From positions 62,001-126,000 of the forward strand of contig CAKUGY010000001.1 of the NCBI GenBank assembly GCA_934654835.1: a DNA stretch of 64,000 nucleotides, read 5' to 3'. Below the pieces are notes generated by a model, which did no database searches, was not told the DNA's origin, and saw only the letters and a program-made list of their open reading frames with translations. The DNA is from an uncultured Collinsella sp. Its GTDB lineage: Bacteria > Actinomycetota > Coriobacteriia > Coriobacteriales > Coriobacteriaceae. Position numbers and translations under genes: made by a program. Positions 49,765-56,802 of this stretch are shown here, piece after piece. The stretch's first letter is position 1, and each line of letters opens with the position of its first letter.

Positions 49765-51192
49765 TTAGGCCTCGACGGTGTCCAGGTCAAAGCCAAAGTA
49801 GCGGACGGAGTTGTTGTAGCTAATGTCGCGCACGATGGTGCCCAGCAGCTCCATGTCGGCCGGATACTTGCCCTGCTCGACCCACTCGCCGATCACGCCG
49901 CACAGCACGCGACGGAAATACTCGTGGCGCGGATAGGACAGGAAGGAGCGGGAGTCGGTGAGCATACCGACGAAGTTGCCCAGGACGCCCTCGTTGGCAA
50001 GAGCGGTGAGCTGCTCGCGCATGCCGACCTCGTTGTCGTTGAACCACCAAGCGGAGCCGTTCTGAATCTTGCCGGCGGTCGGAGCCTCCTGGAAGCAGCC
50101 CATGACGGTATCGATCATGGTGTTGTCGATGGGGTTCAGGCTGTACAGGATGGTCTTGGGCAGGCCCGTGGTCTCCTGGATGGAGTTGAGGAAATCGGCG
50201 AGCTGGTCGGACGGCGTGTAGTTGGAGATGCAGTCGTAACCGGTGTCGGGGCCAAGCTTGGCAAACATGGCGCGGTTGTTGTCGCGCTTGCAGCCAAAGT
50301 GCAGCTGCATGGCCCAACCCAAGCGGACATACTCGCCGGCGACAAACTGCATAAAGGCGGTCTTGTACTTAAGGACCTCATCCTCGGTGAGCGGCTCGGC
50401 GGCAAGGCCCTTGGCAAAGATGGCCTCGATCTCGTCGGCGCTGGCCGGGACGTACATGACGTAGTCGAGCGCGTGGTCGGAAGCGCGGCAACCCAGCTCG
50501 TGGGCGACATCGTAACGCTTGGAGATGGCGGCCTTCATGCCCTCGAAGTCATTGACCTCGACGCCGGCGACCTCGGAGAGGTGCTTGCAGTAGTCCGCGA
50601 ACTCCTGGCCACGCTCGATGCGCAGAGCGGCGTCGGGACGCATGGCCGGGACGACCTGGACGTCGAAGCTCTCGTCGGCGGCAATCTTCTTGTGCCACTC
50701 AAAGCTGTCGGCGGGGTCGTCGGTGGTGCAAATCATGCGGACGTTGGACTGCTTGATCAAGTTGCGGCAGGTGAAGCTGGCCTCGGCGAGCTTAGCGTTG
50801 GCGAGGTCCCAGACCTCCTGGGCGGTCTTGCCGTTGAGGACGCCCTCGTAGCCAAAGTAGCGCTTGAGCTCCAGGTGGCTCCACTCAAAGACGGGGTTGC
50901 CCACGCAACGACCCAGGGTCTCGGCCCACTTCTGGAACTTCTCGCGAGCGGGGGCGTCACCGGTAATGAAGCGCTCGTCAACGCCGTTGGCGCGCATCAG
51001 GCGCCACTTGTAGTGGTCGCCGCCCAGCCAGACCTCGGTGATGTTCTCAAAACGCTTGTCATCCCAGATCTCCTTGGGAGAGATGTGGCAGTGGTAGTCG
51101 ACGATGGGCATGCCCTCGGCAAAGTTGTGGAACAGCTCCTCGCCGGTCTTGGTGCTCAGCAGGAAATCCTGATCGTCCATGAAGTTTTTCAT
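49765..51192 (-). CDS. uxaC: Uronate isomerase (glucuronate/galacturonate isomerase)
   Basis: Isomerises D-galacturonate to D-tagaturonate (and glucuronate to fructuronate). The 475-residue amidohydrolase-fold protein has the metal-site HxH in MPIVDYHCHISPKEIWDD, the arginine-rich substrate part GGDHYKWRLMRANG, ICTTDDPADSFEWHKKI, and a late SRSFLSYPRHEYFRRVLC. The ATG at 51192 follows AGAGGGG; the open frame to 51336 crosses two operators and is rejected. As first gene of uxaCBA it is preceded by two TGAACGTT operators and should be induced by galacturonate. Confidence 0.95.
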   Translation of the reverse strand: MKNFMDDQDFLLSTKTGEELFHNFAEGMPIVDYHCHISPKEIWDDKRFENITEVWLGGDHYKWRLMRANGVDERFITGDAPAREKFQKWAETLGRCVGNPVFEWSHLELKRYFGYEGVLNGKTAQEVWDLANAKLAEASFTCRNLIKQSNVRMICTTDDPADSFEWHKKIAADESFDVQVVPAMRPDAALRIERGQEFADYCKHLSEVAGVEVNDFEGMKAAISKRYDVAHELGCRASDHALDYVMYVPASADEIEAIFAKGLAAEPLTEDEVLKYKTAFMQFVAGEYVRLGWAMQLHFGCKRDNNRAMFAKLGPDTGYDCISNYTPSDQLADFLNSIQETTGLPKTILYSLNPIDNTMIDTVMGCFQEAPTAGKIQNGSAWWFNDNEVGMREQLTALANEGVLGNFVGMLTDSRSFLSYPRHEYFRRVLCGVIGEWVEQGKYPADMELLGTIVRDISYNNSVRYFGFDLDTVEA

Positions 51193-51244
51193 CAAACAAC
51201 CCCTCTGTTGGCGGAGCGGGTGCACCGTGCGCCCGTTATCCTCT

Positions 51245-51298
51245 AGGTGAACGTTCACCATCTTAGTGCATTTGTTACGTACAGGTGAACGTTCACCT
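51245..51298. promoter_or_regulatory. Two uronate-type operators before uxaC
   Basis: AGGTGAACGTTCACCA (51245-51260) and the perfect palindrome AGGTGAACGTTCACCT (51283-51298), centres 38 bases apart. They match the sites before the symporter, KduD-like and YczE-like genes and are next to a LacI gene. Confidence 0.8.
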
Positions 51299-51370
51299 AA
51301 CCACCACGGGGTGAACGGTAGATTTTGGCGGGTCAACGGTTACTGGGCGTGGAGCCCAACGATCTTTTTT

Positions 51371-51554
51371 TCAGGTCTAATACTTTTCCCGAGAAGTGAA
51401 CGAGTCAAAACGGACCCCCGGAGCATCGACACTTTTGGCGGCTCATTTCCTGCGGTTTTGCCGTTGGAATCCTGCGGTTTAGGCGCCAAAAAGTGTGGAT
51501 GCTTCAGGGGTCCAAATTAGGTCGTTCACTTCTCGGGAAAAGTATTAGACCTGA
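51371..51554. mobile_element. MITE-like snap-back element with 33-bp perfect ends
   Basis: The 33 bases at 51371-51403 (TCAGGTCTAATACTTTTCCC...) are the exact reverse complement of 51522-51554. Inside, a second imperfect pair (GGACCCC...ACACTTTT with AAAAGTGT...GGGGTCC) extends the palindrome. The 184-base unit contains no gene and lies between uxaC and its regulator, filling most of the 422-base gap. Confidence 0.65.
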
Positions 51555-51614
51555 TGATTGTAGGTAGGTTATACGGATGTGGCCGCGAGCCTCGCCGGAG
51601 GTACCCGCCCCCGA

Positions 51615-52694
51615 CTAGATACCAGCGAGCTTGCAGTAACGATCGACGTTGCTGGCAAACACCATCTCCACGGCACCCTTTTGCACGGGGTCCGCAGGCG
51701 CTTTACCCCACAGCAAGTAATTGCCCAGCGTCTTGGCACCGCGGTAGGCCAAACCCACCGGGTCCTTGTAGACGATATTGGTAAAGATACCGCGACGCAG
51801 GGCAAGCGCGCTCTCGGGGAACAGGTCGTTGCCAATCACCATGACCTCGCCGGCTTTGCCCGCCGAAATGAGTGCATCGGCCACCAGCTCGGAGCCCACC
51901 GCGAACACGCTGCAGATAAGCTCGGGTGCATCCGGGCCATTGAGACGGTTCTTGAGCTCGCGCTCGAGCTGCTTGACCTGGGCGTGCGCACCGGTAAGAT
52001 CCTCGACCTGCCAGGGAACATTATGCTCGCGCAGGTACGTATGGAAGGCGCGGGCGGTCAGGTAGTGCGAATCGGTATAGGGATCGCCTGCCAAGAGTAG
52101 AACGCGGGCATCGGCACCAGCAGCATGAACCAGGTTGGCCGCCTGCTCGGCCATTAGGCTACCCGCTGTCGAATAATCGGCCAAGCTGGCCCCAAGGCGG
52201 TCGAGATGCGGACGGTCGCCATCGACGAGCTCAATCGCCACGCCTGCCTCGGCGATCTGCTCCAGCAGATGGGTCGCGCGGTCGTCGCCCGGAACGTAGG
52301 CGAGCAGGCCGTCGATCTTCTCGCCCACCTGCAGGCGCTCATCGATTTGCTCGAGTGCATCGGCATAGCCGCCGACGCCAAACTCGACGCGCTCGACGCT
52401 AATGCCCTGGTCGATGACCTCCTGCTCAAAGCGATTGCAGCCTTCCCACAGGTAGCGATAGAAGTAAGCACCCTCGCGCGATGCGCACGGCAGGCAAAAG
52501 GTCAGGTTGATGTCCTTGCGACGCAGGCTCGAAGCGCTCGTGTTGCGGTGATAACCCATCTCCTCGGCCTTATCGTTAACTTTGGCGCGCACGGACTCGC
52601 TCACGCCGGCCTTGCCCGTCAGGGCTTTGTGCACGGTATTGATGGAAACGCCGAGCTCGGCGGCTATGTCCTTCATGGTTACGCGAGCGCTCAT
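51615..52694 (-). CDS. LacI-family regulator of the pectin/galacturonate genes
   Basis: A 359-residue repressor with helix-turn-helix VTMKDIAAELGVSINTVHKA and a sugar-binding-protein-like C-terminal domain. It lies directly upstream of uxaCBA in the same direction, and a set of AGGTGAACGTTCACCT-like sites surrounds the pectin genes; the pairing of this protein with those sites is an inference from location. Galacturonate or tagaturonate is the likely inducer. The HTH differs from the other LacI protein here (recognition helix VSINTVHKAL versus VSPATVSRYL), which fits two distinct operator families. GTAACTCT-type RBS is weak before the ATG. Confidence 0.85.
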   Translation of the reverse strand: MSARVTMKDIAAELGVSINTVHKALTGKAGVSESVRAKVNDKAEEMGYHRNTSASSLRRKDINLTFCLPCASREGAYFYRYLWEGCNRFEQEVIDQGISVERVEFGVGGYADALEQIDERLQVGEKIDGLLAYVPGDDRATHLLEQIAEAGVAIELVDGDRPHLDRLGASLADYSTAGSLMAEQAANLVHAAGADARVLLLAGDPYTDSHYLTARAFHTYLREHNVPWQVEDLTGAHAQVKQLERELKNRLNGPDAPELICSVFAVGSELVADALISAGKAGEVMVIGNDLFPESALALRRGIFTNIVYKDPVGLAYRGAKTLGNYLLWGKAPADPVQKGAVEMVFASNVDRYCKLAGI

Positions 52695-52791
52695 AGAGTT
52701 ACTCCGGTGTTGGTAAGTTGCTAATTAACAATACGGTTAACGATACCCCAAAATCACTCATCCACTCGCCGCGCCTACCCCCAAATGCGAA

Positions 52792-52825
52792 AAACGCCCC
52801 GCGAACGGATGCTCGCGGGGCGTTT
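52792..52825 (-). terminator. Terminator of the feo operon
   Basis: AAACGCCCCGCGA / TCGCGGGGCGTTT, then TTTTTCGC on the minus strand, 15 bases past the stop of the Cys-rich gene. Confidence 0.92.
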
Positions 52826-52839
52826 GAGCCTGGGTTTTA

Positions 52840-53040
52840 TTACTGAATGCCGCGACCAAGATCCTCGGCAATCTTGTCCACGCCTTTAAGCGCCGCGCAG
52901 GTCTTCTTGTTGGAGCAATGCCCCGTGCAAACGCCGCCCTGAGCGCAGTCGGCGCAAGTGCCCTTACGGTAGATGCGCACGCACACGGCGACAAACGCAA
53001 TACCGATCACAGCCAGAACAACAATATCGATAGGTGCCAT
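52840..53040 (-). CDS. FeoB-associated Cys-rich membrane protein
   Basis: A 66-residue protein: one N-terminal transmembrane helix (IDIVVLAVIGIAFVAVCVRI) followed by a short cysteine-rich tail (GTCADCAQGGVCTGHCSNKK). Small proteins of this type are common next to feoB in Firmicutes and actinobacteria and may help iron transfer or complex assembly (role unproven). It is the last gene of the feoA-feoA-feoB unit, after a hairpin that may reduce its expression. Confidence 0.85.
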   Translation of the reverse strand: MAPIDIVVLAVIGIAFVAVCVRIYRKGTCADCAQGGVCTGHCSNKKTCAALKGVDKIAEDLGRGIQ

Positions 53041-53157
53041 AGCAAGCCTCCTCTAGTTAACCACCACTTACTTTACACCATCCCCCACCTGCCAAAAAGG
53101 AACAGGTTTATTTTGGTCACTTTTATCTGCGGAAACGCCACATCTCCCCCACCAAAA

Positions 53158-53186
53158 AGCCCGGGTATCGCGGGGATACCCGGGCT
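53158..53186 (-). terminator. Terminator after feoB
   Basis: AGCCCGGGTATC / GATACCCGGGCT with a 5-nt loop, then TTTTTGG on the minus strand. It lies between feoB and the Cys-rich gene. Confidence 0.92.
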
Positions 53187-53215
53187 CGTGGAAAGGGGCT
53201 GGTCCTTATTCGGAA

Positions 53216-55543
53216 CTAGGCGGAAACAGCAGCGGAGGCGGTGTTGGTCTCGTCCTCGTCAGTCCAGACATGCTTGGGCATGGGACGGAAGATCTGGAAG
53301 AGCATCGCAACCAGCAGCACGATGGCGACAACCGTCCAGACACCAAACTGACCCAGAACAAGCAGGTTGTAGAACTGGTTGATGAACAGACCAATCACCC
53401 AAGCGAAGGCGCACTCGTAGCCAATAGCGATCGCAGTCCACTTGCCGGAGTCCATCTGGTTGCGGATGGTGCCCATAGCGGCAAAGCACGGAGCGCACAG
53501 CAGGTTGAAGGCACCAAAGGCGACGCAGGCGCCCATGGTCGGGAACATGCCGGCGAACGCGGTCCACAGGCTCGGGTCGGTCTCGGCGGCGTCGGCAACG
53601 GACAGCAGCGAGCCGGCGGTAGCGACGACGTTCTCCTTGGCAACGAGGCCCGAGACGGTCAGCGCGGTTGCCTGCCAGGTGCTAAAGCCGAGCGGTGCGA
53701 AGATCCAGGCGACTAGGTTGCCGAGCATAGCGAGCACGGAGTAGTCCATGAACTCCTCGGGGATGCCCTCCATCGCGGGCAGGAAGCCGAAGGCACCATT
53801 GTAGCTGCCGAAGTTGGACAGGAACCAAACCACGACGGTAGAAGCGAAGATAACCGTGCCGGCCTTCTTGATAAAGGCCCAGCAGCGCTCCCACACATGC
53901 AGCGCCCAAGAACGGATCGCCGGGAAGTGGTAGGCAGGCAGCTCCATGACAAACGGCGTGGGACGGCCAGCGAAGAGCTTGGTCTTCTTGAGCATCAGGC
54001 CCGAACCGATGACGGCAAAGACGCCCAGGAAGTAGAAGAGCGGGCTGATCCACGCGGCGGTGGTGGAAGAGTCACCGATGATGGAACCCATGAGCAGGGC
54101 GATAATCGGCAGCTTGGCGCCACAGGGGATGAACGTGGTGGTCATGACCGTCATGCGGCGGTCCTTCTCGTTCTCGATGGTCTTAGTAGCCATGACGCCG
54201 GGGACGCCGCAGCCCGAGGACACGAGCATGGGGATGAAGGACTTACCGGACAGGCCAAAGCGGCGGAATACGCGGTCCATGATGAAGGCGACGCGGGCCA
54301 TGTAACCGCAGTCCTCCAGGAAGGACAGCATCACAAAGAGCAGGAACATCTGCGGCACGAAGCCGAAGATGGCACCCAGGCCGCCGACGATACCGTCACA
54401 GACGAGCGAATCGACCAGGCCGCCGTCCTCGGTGCCGCCCGCCACGAGGGCGTCGTGCACCATGGTGGTAATACCGGGGACATAGGGGCCATACTCCGCC
54501 GGATCGACCGAATCGGCGTCGTCGCCCGCAGCCTCGACCGCCTCGTCGTAGGCATCGCGACCCTGACCGAGCACGTACCAGCCATCGGTACCGAAGAGCT
54601 GGTCGTTGGTGAAGTCGGTCACCGTGCCGCCCAGGGTGGAGACGGCAATGTAGTACACGCAGAACATGATGACCACAAAGATCGGCAGGCCCAGGATACG
54701 GTTGGTAACCACGCGGTCGATCTTCTCGGAGGTGCTCATCTTGGCAGGAGCCTTGGTCATGCACTCGTCGATGATGTGGGCGATGACGCCGTAGCGCTCG
54801 CCGGTGATGATGGACTCGGCGTCGTCGTCGCAGTCCTGCTCACACTGGGCGACCAGCTGCTCCACGCGAGCAGCCTTCTCCTTGGTAAGGTTGATGAGCT
54901 TGCAGGCGTCCGCATCGCGCTCGAACAGCTTGACGGCGTAGTAGCGGCGCTTGTTGGCGGGGACGCTCGCCGGCAGGTTGTTCTCGATGTGGGTCAGAAC
55001 GTCCTCGATGGAAGAGTCGAACTTGTGCTCCGGCACCTGGCCCTTGGTAGCAGCGGACTTCTTGACCTGATCGAACAGCTCCGTGATGCCCTTGTTCTTA
55101 AGAGCCGAGATCATCATGACCGGGCAGCCGAGTTTCTTGGAGAGCTTGTCGGTATCGATCTTATCGCCGTTCTTCTCGACCAGGTCGGCCATGTTGAGGG
55201 CGACGACCACGGGAAGACCGGTCTCGATGACCTGAAGCGCCAGGTACAGGTTGCGCTCGAGGTTGGTAGCGTCGACCACCTGGACGACGACATCGGGCTC
55301 GCCGCTCATGAGGTAATCGCGCGAGCACTGCTCCTCGGGGCTGTAGGGGGAAAGCGAGTAGATGCCGGGGAGGTCCGTAATCGTGACGCTCTTGTCACTC
55401 AGGAGTTTGGCCTCCTTTTTCTCAACCGTGACACCGGGCCAGTTGCCAACATAGCCGTTGGCGCCGGTGATCAGGTTGAAAAGCGTGGTCTTGCCGCAGT
55501 TGGGGTTACCCGCCAGCGCGACATGGATCTGAGAATCCGCCAT
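53216..55543 (-). CDS. feoB: Ferrous iron transporter FeoB
   Basis: Imports Fe2+ across the membrane. The 775-residue protein has an N-terminal G-domain (VALAGNPNCGKTTLFN, TITDLPGIYSLSPYSPEE, VVALNMADLVEKNGDKID), a helical linker, and a C-terminal membrane domain with two Gate repeats (FVPQMFLLFVMLSFLEDCGY, SSGCGVPGVMATKTIENEKD, and LVAKENVVATAGSLL). Length equals classical FeoB. It is preceded by two feoA genes on the same strand; the unit is probably switched by an iron-responsive repressor through the AAGTTAG dyad upstream. Confidence 0.97.
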   Translation of the reverse strand: MADSQIHVALAGNPNCGKTTLFNLITGANGYVGNWPGVTVEKKEAKLLSDKSVTITDLPGIYSLSPYSPEEQCSRDYLMSGEPDVVVQVVDATNLERNLYLALQVIETGLPVVVALNMADLVEKNGDKIDTDKLSKKLGCPVMMISALKNKGITELFDQVKKSAATKGQVPEHKFDSSIEDVLTHIENNLPASVPANKRRYYAVKLFERDADACKLINLTKEKAARVEQLVAQCEQDCDDDAESIITGERYGVIAHIIDECMTKAPAKMSTSEKIDRVVTNRILGLPIFVVIMFCVYYIAVSTLGGTVTDFTNDQLFGTDGWYVLGQGRDAYDEAVEAAGDDADSVDPAEYGPYVPGITTMVHDALVAGGTEDGGLVDSLVCDGIVGGLGAIFGFVPQMFLLFVMLSFLEDCGYMARVAFIMDRVFRRFGLSGKSFIPMLVSSGCGVPGVMATKTIENEKDRRMTVMTTTFIPCGAKLPIIALLMGSIIGDSSTTAAWISPLFYFLGVFAVIGSGLMLKKTKLFAGRPTPFVMELPAYHFPAIRSWALHVWERCWAFIKKAGTVIFASTVVVWFLSNFGSYNGAFGFLPAMEGIPEEFMDYSVLAMLGNLVAWIFAPLGFSTWQATALTVSGLVAKENVVATAGSLLSVADAAETDPSLWTAFAGMFPTMGACVAFGAFNLLCAPCFAAMGTIRNQMDSGKWTAIAIGYECAFAWVIGLFINQFYNLLVLGQFGVWTVVAIVLLVAMLFQIFRPMPKHVWTDEDETNTASAAVSA

Positions 55544-55618
55544 TCAATCCTTCTTCCTTGTTTGCCCGCGCTGCTTTCTCCGCACGGGCTGGATAATGTG
55601 CTTCAAAGATGCTGCGTT

Positions 55619-55638
55619 AAGTTAGAAAAACCTAACTT
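55619..55638. promoter_or_regulatory. Possible iron-responsive operator upstream of feoB
   Basis: AAGTTAG-N6-CTAACTT, a 20-bp dyad resembling the TTAGG...CCTAA style of DtxR/IdeR-type sites. Half-site-like GTTAGCC and GTTAACTT words also occur upstream of the first feoA (56221-56266). Confidence 0.5.
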
Positions 55639-55668
55639 TATCTGCAGAAATGTACGCCGCAGGCCCTT

Positions 55669-55890
55669 TTACTGGACCTCGACGACGGCGGCCTCCTCCT
55701 TGCGGATGGAAAGCTCGTAGCCGCGTACGTTGATCTCGACCGGATCTCCGAGCGGTGCGACCTTCACGACCTTAAACGACGTGCCCTTGATGAGCCCCAG
55801 GTCCATAAGGTGGCGGCGAAGCGCGCCCTCACCGTGAAGCTTGACGATGGTAGAGCTCTCGCCCACCTTAACGTCACCCAACGTCTTCAT
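55669..55890 (-). CDS. feoA: FeoA-domain protein (second)
   Basis: A 73-residue SH3-like protein that supports FeoB; MKTLGDVKVGESSTIVKL and HLMDLGLIKGTSFKVVKVAP, ending with VEINVRGYELSIRKEEA, follow the FeoA pattern. It lies about 125 bases before feoB and 40 bases after the other feoA. Two FeoA paralogues with one FeoB suggest that they form a complex or differ in regulation. Confidence 0.93.
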   Translation of the reverse strand: MKTLGDVKVGESSTIVKLHGEGALRRHLMDLGLIKGTSFKVVKVAPLGDPVEINVRGYELSIRKEEAAVVEVQ

Positions 55891-55930
55891 TTACTTGTCC
55901 CCCTTTCAGTACTTGCAAAAATACCGTCGA

Positions 55931-56173
55931 CTAACCGACGGTCATGATGTGCATGGCCACCTTGGAATCGATGCCAAAGCGGGCACCCAGCACGGTAACG
56001 ATGATGTTGGCGCCACTCGAGCTCACCACGTGAATCTCGCTACCCTCGACAAAGCCGAGGTCCTTGAGGTGGTGCTTCATGTCCTCGTTGCCCTTTACAC
56101 GAGACACGCGCACGGTTTCGCCCGCCTTCACCATCGAAAGCGGCATGGCCGGCATCTGCGGTCCGCTAGACAT
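55931..56173 (-). CDS. feoA: FeoA-domain protein (first)
   Basis: An 80-residue FeoA-like protein with KAGETVRVSRVKGNEDMKHH and LKDLGFVEGSEIHVVSSSG, then VTVLGARFGIDSKVAMHIM. It carries a short N-terminal extension (SSGPQMPAMPLSM) absent from the second copy. It is the first gene of the iron uptake unit; GGAG lies ahead of the ATG. Confidence 0.92.
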   Translation of the reverse strand: MSSGPQMPAMPLSMVKAGETVRVSRVKGNEDMKHHLKDLGFVEGSEIHVVSSSGANIIVTVLGARFGIDSKVAMHIMTVG

Positions 56174-56321
56174 GACTGGGCTCCTAACATCGAATCGTCC
56201 TCAACATCGACACGGCGAAAGTTAGCCACGTCTATGTTCGCTTTAGTAAACTAGCACGCGGTTAACTTTTTGGGAAGGGTCCCTATTCAGTTTTCGAAAA
56301 AGTTTCCCATGCGAAACAAAG

Positions 56322-56355
56322 AAGGCGCCGCAAAGGTATCCCTTTACGGCGCCTT
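56322..56355 (-). terminator. Terminator after the HPr gene
   Basis: AAGGCGCCG / CGGCGCCTT around a 16-nt loop, T-rich on the minus strand (TTCTTTGTTTCG). Confidence 0.8.
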
Positions 56356-56367
56356 TTGATACCAATG

Positions 56368-56400
56368 AATGTGACAAAGGGACAGTCCCTTTGTCACATT
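56368..56400. repeat. 33-bp odd palindrome (AATGTGACAAAGGGAC)
   Basis: AATGTGACAAAGGGAC and its exact complement flank a single base, so the whole 33 bases are palindromic. It lies 7 bases past the HPr stop and resembles the other CAAAGG...CCTTTG hairpins found at gene 3' ends. Confidence 0.8.
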
Positions 56401-56407
56401 GTTGCTT

Positions 56408-56656
56408 TTAAAGCGAAAGGTTTCTGATCGACGTGACGCACGAAGCCTCGTCTACGCCCGAAACGCGGAACACGATGTCCTCGCCGCACTCGCCGTAGAG
56501 AGCCATGAGGCCCATAACATCGCGACCATCGGTATGGCGGTCGCCAATGCTGACCGACACGTCGCTGCGGTGCCTGGCGATGATGTCGTAGAGCAGCGCA
56601 ACCGGGCGGGCATGCAGTCCCAACGGATCTTTAATCGTCTTTGTAAACTCGACCAT
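56408..56656 (-). CDS. HPr-like phosphocarrier protein
   Basis: An 82-residue HPr-family protein. The catalytic histidine of the phosphotransferase system is present in DPLGLHARPVALL. The regulatory Ser46 region, usually KSIMGVMSL, reads RDVMGLMAL, so serine is replaced by aspartate. HPr kinase could not modify it, and the Asp might mimic phospho-serine; it may be a regulatory paralogue rather than the main PTS HPr (inference). The ATG at 56656 follows GGGAGGGG. It is a single gene between the feo unit and aspS; no PTS enzyme gene is nearby. Confidence 0.85.
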   Translation of the reverse strand: MVEFTKTIKDPLGLHARPVALLYDIIARHRSDVSVSIGDRHTDGRDVMGLMALYGECGEDIVFRVSGVDEASCVTSIRNLSL

Positions 56657-56747
56657 GTCCCCTCCCACGGCATCGCACATTCAGCCGGCAAACCCAGCCA
56701 CGTGGTAGTCATTGTACGTTACCGACGCGCGTCCACGTCGCACAAAA

Positions 56748-56778
56748 AACGAGGGAAGGCGCGTGTCCTTCCCTCGTT
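56748..56778 (-). terminator. Terminator of aspS
   Basis: AACGAGGGAAGG / CCTTCCCTCGTT with a 7-nt loop, followed on the minus strand by TTTTTTG. Confidence 0.95.
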
Positions 56779-56802
56779 GCGAGCAATATGTAAGTCGTTT
56801 GC

